Assembly (NCBI GenBank): GCA_022749755.1
Contig: CM040451.1
Location: 5,842,871 to 5,906,870 of the forward strand
Length of the DNA stretch: 64,000 bases
Direction of reading: 5' to 3'
Source of the DNA: Azadirachta indica
Taxonomy: Eukaryota > Streptophyta > Magnoliopsida > Sapindales > Meliaceae
The notes under the pieces: generated by a model
Told to the model about the DNA's origin: nothing
Database searches by the model: none
Seen by the model: only the letters and a program-made list of their open reading frames with translations
Part shown: one piece after another, positions 47,735-58,810 of the stretch
Position numbering within the stretch: the first letter of the stretch is position 1
Layout of the letters: each line of letters begins with the position of its first letter
Translations under genes and position numbers: made by a program

Positions 47735-48560
47735 ACGGCTCTAAATCAGGTTATATTATCTTTCAAATTTGTCTATTTGTTTCTTTAGTTTCTGAGTCTG
47801 TTTTACTTCAATTCCATTTATTTTCATTTTTTTTTTGTGTCTATTATATCAAAAAAAAAAAACAAGAAGAGGGTTTCCTTTCAATTCACAGCAAGTCAAG
47901 TTTGGGTTATATCAATCTCCAATTCAGTTGATTTAGTCTTTGACTAATTCGTTTCTTTTGTGTCTCTTTTTATTTATTTTTGTTTGGTTACTCCTACGTG
48001 TTTGGAAGTAAAAAAAAAAATTAAAAAAAAGAGAAGAGAAAAGCAGAGCATTTGGCCAAGAGGAAAAAAAAAAAAAAAGGGGGGGGCAGGTGTTGAACGA
48101 AAATAAGGAGAATAAAAAGAAAAATCAAAATACTTCAATGAGTTTGACCAAATCAAGCCTACATTCCAAATTAAGATAGGATTTGCTTCCTAATTTTTTC
48201 ATAATTTTTGGTTAACTTTCTTATTCCTGTACTGAATTTTTTTTCTTTGGTCTTAATATTTTCTTTATCATTTCTAAAATCTATTTCCTAATCCTTGTGC
48301 TTTCCCAATTTGTTGCCTATCTAAATTAGTTTTATTTTACTTTTCATTGTATTTAGTAAGTTTTTATAAATTTTGATTTTTGCAACTAATCTTAATAAGA
48401 GAATTAGAGTGAAAAAAGGTTTAGTGTGAGCTTATCTAGAGAAAAGCCATAAATTAAGTGTGAAACACGAGCGAATTTGAGTGATAACATTACTTGAGTG
48501 AAACACGTGAGGGAGTGAAGTGAGGAAATTATTCTTTTGCTTTACTAACTCTCTTGCAGG

Positions 48561-49934
48561 ATGAGTGGACAAGCAAGAAATCTATAAGGTGAGATAGATC
48601 GATTTCAAGCCTTAACCGAGTTGTTGCAAGCCATGGATAGAAAATATGGAGAGTTGGTTGATAGAATGGAGAGGCTGGAGGTTTCAGCCAAAAGAGGGCA
48701 GCCACTTAATGCTCCTAATCCAACCATGCAAACTAAGCGAGTTCCGAAAAGAGCTCAATTAGATGATAGCTTTAATGATAGTGAATTGCTTGATGACAAT
48801 GGAGAGGAAGAAGAGGTGAGACCGAGGGTAAGAAACAATAACAATAGCAACAGTGGGGTCAAACTGAAAATTCCACCATTTTATGGAAGAATGGATTCTG
48901 AGGCATACTTGGATTGGGAAATGAAGATTGAATTAGTGTTTGATTGCAATGACTACACTAAATCCAAGAAGTTGAAGCTTGCCGTGGCTGTTTTTGAAGC
49001 TTATGCTATTACTTGGTGGGATGATACTGAGCAAAAGCGAAGGAGAAATAGGGAAAGGCCCATTGAAGAGTGGAGAGATCTGAAATCCATCATGCGCAAG
49101 AGATTTGTACCAAGCTACTACTATAGAGAATTGTATAATCGACTTCAAAATCTCACTCAAGGGTTTAAGAGTGTTGAGGAATACTACAAGGAGATGGAGG
49201 TAGCAATGATAAGAGCAAATGTAGAGGAAGATAATGAGGCTACAATGGCAAGATTTCTCAATGGTTTGAACAAGGAGATTTCTAATGTGGTTGAATTGCA
49301 GCCATATATGGAGCTAGAAGACTTGCTTCACCTTGCATTGAAGGTTGAGAAGCAACTGAAAAAGAGAGGTCGTACAAGTCAGTTTTCCTCCTATACTTCT
49401 TCATTCAAATCAAATTGGAGAAAAGATGATAAAGCTTCGTCATCCAAGCCTAAAATTGAATCCAAAGAGTTTCCCAAAACATCCAACTCAAGCAAAGACA
49501 AGGGTAAGCTTGATTCTACTACTAACACCAGAAATATTAAATGTTTTAAATGTCAAGGTGTAGGACATTACAAGCGGGATTGCCTAAATCAAAGAACCAT
49601 ATTCATGCTTGAGGGAGAATACTATTCGGCCAGTGAAGAGGAGAATGAACAAGAGACAATGCCAACTCTTGAAGATGCAAGTGATGAAGAAGGGGATGAT
49701 CAATTTACTATGGCAGAAAGTGGTAAGGCTCTTGTATCAAGAAGAGTTTTGAATATGCAAGTCCAACAGGAAGAACGTGATCAAAGAGAGAATCTCTTCC
49801 ATACTAGGTGTCTTGTAAAGGATAGGGTTTGTGATGTGATAATTGATGGTGGCAGTGTAACAATGTTGCTAGTATTACTCTTGTCGAAAAGTTGGGGTTA
49901 CCTACTTAAAAACATCCATATCCTTACAAGTTGA
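48561..49934 (+). pseudogene. A3 gag and protease start
   Basis: ATG 48561 follows CTCTTGCAGG. Codon 9 is TAA (48585-48587) where A1 and A4 have CAA. After this nonsense the frame is open from 48588 to about 49860, carrying YGELVDRMERLE, the capsid region (KIPPFYGRMD, WWDDTEQKRRRN), the CCHC knuckle CFKCQGVGHYKRDC (49542-49583), an acidic linker, and protease IIDGGS near 49842. A one-T loss after 49860 breaks the protease. Confidence 0.9.
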
Positions 49935-52900
49935 AGTGGCTTAATGATTGTGGGGAAATTAGGGTGACAAAGCAAGTTCTTGTTGCCTTCAAAATAGGCA
50001 AGTATAGAGATGAGTTGTTGTTTGATGTAGTGCCCATGCATGCTGGCCATCTCTTGTTGGGACGCCATTGGCAATTTGACAGAAGGGTGTTACATAATGG
50101 TTTTACAAATCATTATACTTTTGAGAGGATGGGATGGGAAGAAAAAAATTACTCTTGTACCACTTTCACCTAAAGAAGTTTATGAAGGTGAGCTTAGAAG
50201 AATGCAAAATCAGAGAGAAAACAAGAGTGAGAAGAAAAGAATGAGTGAAGGTGTAACAAAGGAGGGTGAGTTTTCAAAAGAAAAGAGTGGCAAAAAGAAT
50301 GAGAAAGAAAAACAAGTGAGTTCGAATGGAGAGGGGCAGAATTCAAATGAGGGAAAAAGAGTGGAGGAAAAAGAAACAATTGAGTGTAAAAAGAAACAAG
50401 TGAGCTTTTATGCAAAAAGGAGTGATATTAGGGCGGCTTGGTTTTCCAACAAAAGTATACTTGTACTTATGTACAAGGAACTTTACTTAAACACTAATGA
50501 CCTTAATACTTCTTTGCCTACTGCATTTGTTTCTCTTTTACAGGCTTATGAAGATGTTTTTCCCGAGGAGGTACCCAATGAATTGCCGCCCATTAGGGGT
50601 ATCGAGTATCAGATTGATTTTATTCCTAGAGCTTCAATTCCAAATAAATTAGCCTATAGGAGTAATCCCGAGGAGACAAAGGAGCTTCAAAGGCAAGTTG
50701 AGGAGTTGTTAACCAAGGGATATGTTAGAGAAAGTATGAGTTCATGTGCTGTTCCTGTTCTGTTGGTACCTAAGAAAGATGGCTCTTGGCGTATGTGTGT
50801 TAATTGTCGTGCAATTAATAACATTACGGTAAAGTATCGCCATCCTATTCCTAGGCTAGATGATATGCTTGATGAATTATATGGTTCTACTATCTTTAGC
50901 AAAATTGATTTGAAAAGTGGGTATCATCAAATTCGCATGAGAGAGGGTGATGAGTGGAAAACTGCATTCAAAACAAAATATGGTCTGTATGAATGGTTAG
51001 TTATGCCTTTTGGTTTAATTAATGCACCTAGTACTTTCATGAGGCTTATAAACCATGTTTTGAAAGATTTAATTGGAAAATTTGTTGTTGTATACTTTGA
51101 TGATATCCTTGTGTATTCCAAAAATTCGAATGAACACGTAGAACATTTAAGGGCTGTACTTGATATTTTGAGGAAAGAAAAGTTATATGCTAACATTAAA
51201 AAGTGTTCTTTTTGTTTAGATCGAATTGTGTTTTTAGGTTTCGTGGTAAGTGCTCAAGGCATTGAAGTTGATGAAGAGAAGGTAAGTGCTATAAAAAAAT
51301 TGGCCTATTCCTAAATCGGTAAGTGAGGTAAGAAGTTTTCATGGATTGGTTAGTTTTTATAGACGGTTTGTAAAAGATTTGAGCACCATTGCGGCACCCC
51401 TTACAGATGTAATTAAAAAGAATTGTACTTTTAAGTGGGACAAAGAACAAGAGCATGCATTTACTTTATTGAAAGATAAGCTTTGTAAGGCACCCATTCT
51501 TGCCTTGCCTAACTTTGCTAATACTTTTGAACTTGAATGTGATGCAACAGGATTGGGCATTGGGGCTGTTCTTATGCAGGAAAAGAGGCCAATTGCCTAT
51601 TTTAGTGAAAAGCTCTATGGCGCCTCATTGAATTATCCTACTTACGACAAAGAGCTTTATGCTTTGGTTAGAGCTTTGGAAAACTGGCAGCATTTCTTGT
51701 GGCCTAAGGAATTTGTTATTCATAGTGACCATCAATCTTTGAAGTTCATTAAAAGTCAAGGTAAGTTGAACAAACGACATGCCAAATGGGTCGAATTTAT
51801 TGAGACTTTTCCTTATGTAATTAAATACAAGCAAGGTAAAGACAATGTTGTTGCTGATGCACTTTCACGGAGGTATACTTTACTTAATGCTTTAGATGCA
51901 AGAATGCTTGGATTTGAACATATTAAAACTCTTTATGATGATGATACTGACTTTTCTAGCATTTTAAAAGTATGTGAGAAAGCTGCATATGGTAAGTTTT
52001 ATAAAATGGATGGGTTTTTGTTTAAAGAACACTTCTATTGGCCTAAAATGAAAAATGATGTGCAAAGAGTTTGTGATAGATGTGTTGTGTGCAAACAAGC
52101 TAAATCCAAAGTTTTAAATCAAGGTTTGTATACTCCTTTACCTATTTCTAGTGAACCTTGGACTAATATTTTCATGGATTTTGTTTTGGATTTACCTAGA
52201 TCGAAAAAGGGGAAAGATTCTATTTTTGTAGTGGTTGATAGGTTTTCCAAAATGTCACACTTTATACCTTGTAATAAAACTGATGATGCCACTAATATTG
52301 CAAATCTGTTTTTTAGGGAAGTAGTGCGTTTGCATGGCATTCCAAAAACTATTGTTAGTGATAGAGATGTGAAGTTTCTAAGTCATTTTTTGAAAGTTTT
52401 GTGGAGTAAATTGGGTACGAAATTGTTATATTCCACTACTTGTCACCCACAAACTGATGGTCAAACAGAAGTTGTGAATAGAATTTTGGGAACTTTGTTG
52501 CGTGCTATTATCCAAAAGAATTTGAAGAATTGGGAAGAGTGCATTCCATTTGTTGAATTCACATTTAATAAAGTTGTGCATTCTACTACTGGTTTTTCAC
52601 CGTTTGAAATTGTTTATGACTTTAACCCACTAACCCCTTTGGATTTAGTTCCTTTACCTTGTGATGAAAGAACTAGCTTAGATGGGAAAATGAAGGCAGA
52701 ATTGGTGAGAAAACTACATGCAAATGTGCGCAAGAACATTGAAAAGAAGAATCAACAAATTACAAACCAAGTAAACAAAGGACGAAGGCGCGTTGTATTC
52801 GAGCCTGGTGATTGGGTTTGGGTACATATGCGAAAGGAAAGGTTTCCAACTCAAAGGAAGTCAAAGCTACATCCAAGAGGAGATGGTCCCTTTCAAGTTG

Positions 52901-53277
52901 TTGAGAAGATCAATGATAATGCCTACAAATTGGATCTTCCTGGTGAGTATACTGTGAATGCAACTTTTAATGTGGCTGATCTTTCTCCTTTTGATGTAGA
53001 TGGTGAAGATTCATGGACGAATCATCTTGAGGAGCGAGGGAATGATGCAAATACGGGTACACACAAGAGCAATGATCCAATTCAGCTACCTAATAGTCTC
53101 GTTACAAGAGCAAGAATGAAGAAATTCAAAGATGCATTGAATGGGATGATTCAAGGTTTGTGTTATGATCTTGCAATAATTCAAGAGTGTAAGAAAGAGT
53201 CAAATATCAAGCTTGGACTTCAAGACAATAATCAGAGCTTGGTAACATTGACACAAATACAAAAAGGCAAAACCTAA
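49861..53277 (+). pseudogene. A3 pol
   Basis: Protease remainder at 49931-50135; linker and RT at 50157-51314 with YFDD at 51093-51104; after a one-A insertion near 51293, RNase H and integrase at 51346-53277 (643 codons). RNase H motifs ECDATG, HSDHQSL and NVVADALSRR are present. The integrase keeps [15 protein letters not shown] and [10 protein letters not shown], but 38 residues are missing between FLFKE and HFYW, taking the first zinc-finger histidine. A GPF module follows ([10 protein letters not shown]). The frame ends at 53277, about 78 codons inside the 3' LTR. It is non-functional as a whole, but individual domains are well kept. Confidence 0.9.
53029..53042 (+). other. A3 polypurine tract
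   Basis: GAGGAGCGAGGGAA directly precedes the 3' LTR and lies within the pol frame. Confidence 0.75.
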
Positions 53278-53888
53278 AGATTAAAGCTTCTACGGAACTC
53301 AACTTCTCAAATTTGTATAAGGCCATATTCGAATGATGTCTCAAGGCTAAGCAAGCATGTTCAAGTTTTTTAATTGCAGTTCAAATCAGATTGTCATCAT
53401 GATGCAAGTTTCGGATTCCATATGTCAGTTTGGGCTAAGTTGCTGTTCAAGCCCATTACCTATTTTAGTCTTATTTATAAACATATATTTATATTTTGTT
53501 ATGTGTTTGTACTGTTAACTCTAATTATTAAGCCCAAATTCAGTTTATTTTATTTTAAGTTAGAATAAGTTTAATTTTGTGGCCAAACACTCCAATTAGG
53601 GTTACTTATCTCTTGTACCCTTATGTATTCAGCACATGCTCCCGTGGAGGGGGAATTACTTTTTGGAATGAAATTAAATTGAGAGTGTTTTCTCTTCTTT
53701 TGATTCTTATTTGAATCAAGGTTCTTACAATCAAAGCTAATTACTTTGAAGGTATTTATTCTAAGGTTCTATTTCACAAGTTGAAATTGGGTTGCAGACT
53801 TGGGTGAATCTGATTTAGCTTTCCAAGAGGTTGCTTCCATGCGTAAAGATATTGGGTCTCAAGTTTGATATACTCGAGGTTCGTATCA
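53043..53888 (+). repeat. A3 3' LTR
   Basis: 846 bp, TGATGCAAATACGG to GGTTCGTATCA. Bases 53043-53277 encode the pol tail, including the conserved VTRARMKKFKDALNG. Confidence 0.95.
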
Positions 53889-54441
53889 TTGTTGTATCCC
53901 CAAGGTTGAATTTTCTTCTTGATTGTGAGACATGTTTAAAATCTGCAAAACAAAGTTAGAAACCTCACAAGCACTCCCTCATGTATTTTCACTCACTCTC
54001 ATGTTTGAGCACTCAAATGTTCTCACACTCACACTCTTAATCAAAATTTCAGTGGCAATTTTAAGATGAGAAGTAAGCAAAACAAATCACAAAATTCAAT
54101 AAGTAATTCTTAAGAAATTGATGCAAGCAATGACAATATTGGATCAAAAATAAGGAATATTAGGCCAATACTATAAGAAATTATGAATATAATAGATAAC
54201 AACAATTCTCTCTTTTTTTTACTTTATTTCTTTTTTTTTCTAGGAAGTAGAAATGAAAATATGAACTCAAAATAAATTAAAGGAAATGAAATCCAAAATT
54301 GGAATTTAGACCAATCAAGGAGGAATTTGGCCACAATATATATATATTTTTTGTATTTCTTTTTTTTTTTCATAATTCTAATTGAAGAAGTAAAGGAATA
54401 ACAAAGATATAAAGGATAATTTAAACTTGCCTTGGAATCAA
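53889..54441 (-). pseudogene. B2 gag start and leader
   Basis: The first 15 or so gag codons of B2, from ATG 53932, followed (toward 54441) by its AT-rich leader with TATATATAT near 54338. It matches B1 at 21212-21771. The gag is cut by A3. Confidence 0.8.
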
Positions 54442-54454
54442 AGCTCTGATACCA
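54442..54454 (-). other. B2 primer-binding site
   Basis: AGCTCTGATACCA on the plus strand, a perfect initiator tRNA-Met complement. Confidence 0.88.
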
Positions 54455-54456
54455 AA

Positions 54457-55265
54457 TGCTACGAACCTCGCTAATATCGTAACGAAACCCAACACCGAAT
54501 ATAGTAAAGAAGCCTAACATTTCCCCAAGACACAAGTTTATAGAGCCTTACCCCGATACCTATCTAGATAAAAATCAAGACTATGATTTACTCAAACGCC
54601 ACACCAAAAATCCTTAAGAAAATATTTAAGAATGTAGATGATAAATTTGGTTGTTTTGAACGCCACAAGAAATTAAACTTAAAGAGTTCAAGAACAAAAA
54701 CTTATAAGAAATAATTTAACACTCAAAATTGTTTATTTTATTTCAAGAAATGAAAACCTTTTTATAAGCAAATATAAAAGAAAATGTCAAAAGTTAGGCT
54801 ATCAATCATACCTAACAATTTCACAAAAATAAATTTAAACCTTATGACTTTTAAAACCTACAAATTTCAAATATGAAAATGTAAGCAATGACGTCATATA
54901 TATATGACGTAAGCAATGACGTCGAATGTGTATGATGTAAGTGATTACATCATTTTAAGATTCTTAAAATTTCATAAATGAATTATAATTTTCGAACATT
55001 TTTATATTAGTTTTCTTGGACTACGATCGCTTGAATGATGTTCACTGAGCCTAATTCTTCAAGAGGTGTATCTTGAATTGTATTTGAATCACACATCTTT
55101 TTAATTAGTTCATTTAAGGCACTTTCCAATGTCTTGACTCTAGCTCTTGTAATCAATCCATTTGGCACGCTTAGCGAATCATATAAATGCTGTAATTGAG
55201 TGTCAACAACCTTATGTCTGAGGTTCTCTTCTTGTTTACGTGTTTGCACAATTTCGTTTGCATCA
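54457..55265 (-). repeat. B2 5' LTR
   Basis: Complete 809-bp B LTR, plus-strand TGCTACGAACCTCG to CGTTTGCATCA. The TGACGTCA block is at 54890-54925. Its outer 259 bp are open and fused in frame to family C gag. Confidence 0.93.
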
Positions 55266-55804
55266 GCATCTTCTTCAACAAGTGTGATAATTTTGCAATT
55301 AGGACATTCGGAAGCAATATGCCCAACACCTTGACATTTGAAGCATCGTTGAGAATTTGTGCTTGGTTGCTGCTTAGAGCTAGTTTCCACATCATTCTTG
55401 GCAGGAATCTTGGTTGTTAATTTTACGTTAGAAGTATTTTTAGAAATAGAGGTGTTTCCACGATTGGAAGTGATGTCATGGGCTGAAAAACGAGTGCCAC
55501 TCCCTTGTGCTTCTCTTTGCTGCTTCTCCACTTTTAGAGCCAATCTACACACATCATTATAGCTCCAACAAAGTTGCAGTTGCACTATATTTCCAATTTT
55601 TGGTCTCAATCCTCTTAAATAACAAGCAATAGTTTGTTCTTCGAGCTCAATAATATCACACTTCAACATAAGGTGATCAAATTCAGCATTATATTCTTCC
55701 ACGGACAGATCTTTTTGCTTGAAATTATGAAACTCTAAGAAAATATTTTGCCGATAATTATCTGGTAAGTATTTTCGCTTGAGTTCTCTCTTCATCTTTT
55801 CCAA
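55007..55804 (-). pseudogene. Chimeric ORF: C gag joined to B LTR tail
   Basis: A 265-codon uninterrupted frame. Residues 1 to about 180 are family C gag (KRELKRKYLPDNYRQ, QKDLSVEEYNAEFDHLMLK) with a perfect CCHC knuckle CFKCQGVGHIASEC. At LVEEDAD the frame crosses into the B2 LTR at 55265 and continues with ANEIVQ and the B pol tail (NGLITRARVKTLESALN) to a stop at 55007. It was created by insertion of B2. Expression is not shown and it may be an accident. Confidence 0.85.
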
Positions 55805-56090
55805 GTGACAATTTTACCTCTTTCTTTACGAACTCTTTGTCTTGAGATTTTTCCACCATAAAGATGCATGTTTCCTCAGCTTGATAGCAACAAACTTCAC
55901 CTTCATGTGCTCAGAAATATCCTTGAACTCAAAAATTTGTTCAATGGTGTGGAACCAATCAACAAATTTTTCTAGCCACATTCTTCTTTCGAAATCTGGA
56001 ATATCAACTTTCATATTGAAATCTTTTTCAAAATGAAAGTTTCGCTCTCTTGAGTGTGGGGGAGTGTTGCTGCCACTTGACAAGCAACTT
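55266..56090 (-). pseudogene. Family C gag, main part
   Basis: Minus-strand gag of the C element whose 5' LTR is at 57191. Open pieces are 55266-55804 (capsid C-part and knuckle) and 55826-56083 (MKVDIPDFERRMWLEKF, FEFKDISEHMKVKF). They are separated by a frameshift near 55815. It is interrupted upstream by a solo A LTR. Confidence 0.88.
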
Positions 56091-56937
56091 TGATACGAAC
56101 CCCGAGTATATTAAACTTGAGACCCAATATCTTTACACATGAAAGCAACCTCTTGGAAAGATAAATCAGATTCACCCAAGTCTGCAACCCAATTTCAACT
56201 TGTGAAATAGAACCTTAGAATAAATACTCTTAAAGTAATTAGCTTTGATTATAAGAACCTTGATTTAAGTAAGAATCAAAATAAGAGAAAACACTCTCAA
56301 TTTTATTTCATTTGAAAAAGTAATTCATGTCTCCATGGGAGCATGTGGCTGAATATATAAGGGTATAAGAGATAAGTAACCCTAATTGGAGTGTTTGGCC
56401 ACAAAATTAAACTTATTCTAACTTAAAATAAAATAAACTGAATTTGGGCTTAATAATTAGCGTTAATAGCCCAAACATATAACAAACTATAAATATATGT
56501 TTATAAATAAGATTAAAATAGATAATGGGCTTGAACAACAACTTAGCCCAAACTGGCACATGGAATCCGAAACTTGCATCATGATGACGATCTGATTCGA
56601 ACTGCAATTAAAAGACTTGAACATGCTTGCTTAGCCTTCAGACATCATTCGATATGGCCTTATACAAATTTGAGAAGTTGAATTCCGTAGAAGTTTTAAT
56701 CTTCAGGTTTTGCCTTCTTATACTTGTGTCAATGTTACCAAGCTCTGATTATTGTCTTGAAGTCCAAACTTGATATTTGACTCTTTCTTACACTCTTGAA
56801 TTGTTACAAGATCATCCCACAAACTTTGAATCATCCCATTCAATGCATTTTTGAATTTCTTCATTCTTGCTCTTGTAACGGGACCATTAGGTAGCTGAAT
56901 TGGATCATTGCTCTTGTGTGCATCTGTATTTGCATCA
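56091..56937 (-). mobile_element. Solo LTR of family A
   Basis: An 847-bp minus-strand A LTR with perfect target duplications AACTT at 56086-56090 and 56938-56942, and no internal sequence. The C gag reading resumes on the other side (GACAAG...CTTGGAGTATGG). It is a clear product of recombination between the two LTRs of a former full element. Confidence 0.96.
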
Positions 56938-56942
56938 AACTT

Positions 56943-57174
56943 GGAGTATGGTGAAAAGGATTTAAGCTCTCTTCTTATTAACTAAGAGCTTTAAAGATAG
57001 ATTTTGTATACTGCTGACTTCTCTCTTGATTTTCAAATGCCTCAAACCGTTGTTGAAGTTGCTAGATTCGCCTCCTCATTTCTGCCATTAGACCACCACC
57101 AGGATCAATTTGTGTGTTTGAAGGACCTTTCTCGAACTTTTTTTTTGGCGATGACGAGTAGCCACGGAACCTTG
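56943..57174 (-). pseudogene. Family C gag N-terminus
   Basis: N-terminal gag of the same C element, next to its primer-binding site. The expected start codon reads GTG where other copies have ATG, and the glutamine-rich coiled-coil-like region follows (near 57010-57090). It is non-functional. Confidence 0.8.
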
Positions 57175-57187
57175 AGCTCTGATACCA
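57175..57187 (-). other. Family C primer-binding site
   Basis: AGCTCTGATACCA on the plus strand, a perfect initiator tRNA-Met complement. Confidence 0.88.
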
Positions 57188-57190
57188 AAT

Positions 57191-58241
57191 TGATACTGGA
57201 AATTAGAGGCTTGTGCGGGGATTTATGTTTTTTATTAAATAAGGGTTGAAATAAGCTCTCCTCCTAAGGTTCATAATAAAAAAGATATAAAAATACCACC
57301 CTAAGTTACTGTCAAAGATTGTAAAACTGAAAAGAATACTCACCACTTTATAGAAATTCTCCACAAGAGATATAGAAAATTTTATTTAACTCAATTCAAA
57401 ACAACTTGATTTTTGATACTACATACTTGAAGCATTTATATAGGCTTTTATAAGGAAAGAAATGTCAAAAGTTAGGCCAACAATCATTAGAAATTTTAAT
57501 GGTGAGGCCAACAACCATTATTTAACTTTAACAAATAAATACAAACATTTACAATTATTTGAAAATAAACCAAAACAGCTAAAACTTTGAATTACAACTC
57601 ACCAAATTTTTTTTATGATCTAGAAATTAAACAAAACTCATTGAATTTAAGATAAAAAATCTTTAATATCCGTGCATCCAGATTCTGCCTCAAAAATGAA
57701 CATGTTGTGAAGAAATTGCCATAACTTTCTTTAGAAAACTCCAAATGCTAAACCATAAAATTTAATAAAAAGTTTACTTCTTCAAGTACTTTCTCTTGAC
57801 AACATGTTTTCCTGGTATGCCACTACATTGCTCTTGTGGGCTCAGTTAACGATGGAGGACTGGCTCTTCTGTCCTTCAAACAAGCTATGAATGACCTCCC
57901 AGAAGACTATCTAGTTGCTGCCAAAGGTTGTAAAACTGAAAAGAATACTCACCACTTTATAGAAATTCCCCACAAGAGATATAGAAAATTTTATTTAACT
58001 CAACTCAAAATAACTTGATTTTTAATACTACATACTTGAAGCATTTATATAGGCTTTTATAAGGAAAGAAATGTCAAAGGTTAGGCAGCAAGTACTTTCT
58101 AAAATATTACCTTAATAAATATATATTAAATTTTGAAATTACCCCTCTAACAGAGTTTTCACAACTTAGCAAATTAGAGTAATAATTTTAAACGTATTGG
58201 CACTTAAGTTCAGCTCTTGATGTTCGGACACTCCCTTGTCA
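57191..58241 (-). mobile_element. Family C 5' LTR with 0.3-kb insert
   Basis: C LTR, plus-strand TGATACTGGAAATTAG to CTCCCTTGTCA, 1051 bp instead of about 765 because of the insert at 57795-58100. It borders satellite at 58242, so this is the outer end of the C insertion. Confidence 0.9.
57795..58100 (+). other. Insert: receptor-kinase-like gene fragment plus duplicated LTR piece
   Basis: The insert is flanked by the direct repeat CAAGTACTTTCT at 57783-57794 and 58089-58100; uninterrupted C LTRs have one related motif. Bases 57795-57912 match no other sequence in the window and read in one frame (from 57821) HYIALVGSVNDGG then LALLSFKQAMNDLPEDYL. That resembles the start of a leucine-rich-repeat receptor kinase: the end of a signal peptide followed by the LRR N-terminal cap. 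Bases 57913-58087 are a second copy of LTR segment 57307-57477, sharing its private deletion. It looks like patchwork repair of a break. It is a fragment, not a working gene. Confidence 0.6.
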
Positions 58242-58810
58242 GATACAGACTTGAGAAATAAATTCGTTGTAAGATGGGCAGCACATTTTGTTAGTAATCA
58301 TCGCGTGAGAATCCTTATAGCGCATTTATTTTTTAAACGGAAAAGTTGAAAACGTATGATTGTATGTCTAGACGAGTCGCACATTTTGTTACTCACCATT
58401 GCATTAGGATCGTTACGGTGCATTTTATTTCGAAAACGAAGAAGTTGAAAACGGACAATTTTTGGGGCCGCAATTGTCAAACGTGATGCGAACTTGAAAA
58501 ACAACTTCATTTCGCAACAGACTGTACGTTTGTTACTCATAATTGCGTGAGGATCCTTACTGTGCATTTAATTCAATAATGGAGAAGTTGAAAATATGCG
58601 ATTTTCTGAGCCAGAATTTTCAAACGTGATACAGAGTCGAAAAACAACTTCGTTTTGAGATTGGGCGCACGTCCTGTTATTCACCATCTCGTGAGGATCC
58701 TTATTGTACATTTTTTTTTTTAAATGGAGAGTTCAAAACGTACGATTTTCGGGGTCGGAATTTTAATTGTGATACAAACTCGAGAAACAACTTCGTTTCA
58801 AGACGGGTCA
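58242..58810. repeat. Satellite block 5
   Basis: About 3.9 units of the 145-bp satellite in the same orientation, with some internal deletions (near 58350). It ends within AAGACGGGTCA. Confidence 0.88.

Larger units (their letters stand above)
47716..53888 (+). mobile_element. Element A3, lacking its 5' LTR
   Basis: Family A element beginning at its primer-binding site (GTTTGGTATCAGAGCT from 47719) with no LTR before it. The 3' LTR at 53043-53888 ends GGTTCGTATCA and is followed by B gag. A deletion removed the 5' LTR and adjoining B2 gag, using a shared TCA. The coding region is nearly full length. Confidence 0.93.
43730..55265 (-). mobile_element. Element B2 with nested A3
   Basis: Minus-strand family B element. 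The 5' LTR is 54457-55265, the primer-binding site 54442-54454, the start of gag 53889-53932, the rest of gag and pol 43960-47715, and the truncated 3' LTR 43730-43959. A3 interrupts gag, and about 0.7 kb of gag was lost with the A3 5' LTR. It sits in family C gag at 55265/55266. Confidence 0.9.

Noticed and set aside
48561..53277. A3 as an active element
   Set aside because: A TAA at codon 9, at least three frameshifts, a damaged integrase zinc finger and no 5' LTR rule it out.
57836..58018. Complete small receptor-like protein
   Set aside because: Only the first part resembles an LRR kinase start. The rest is LTR sequence and the frame has no ATG, so it is annotated as a captured fragment.
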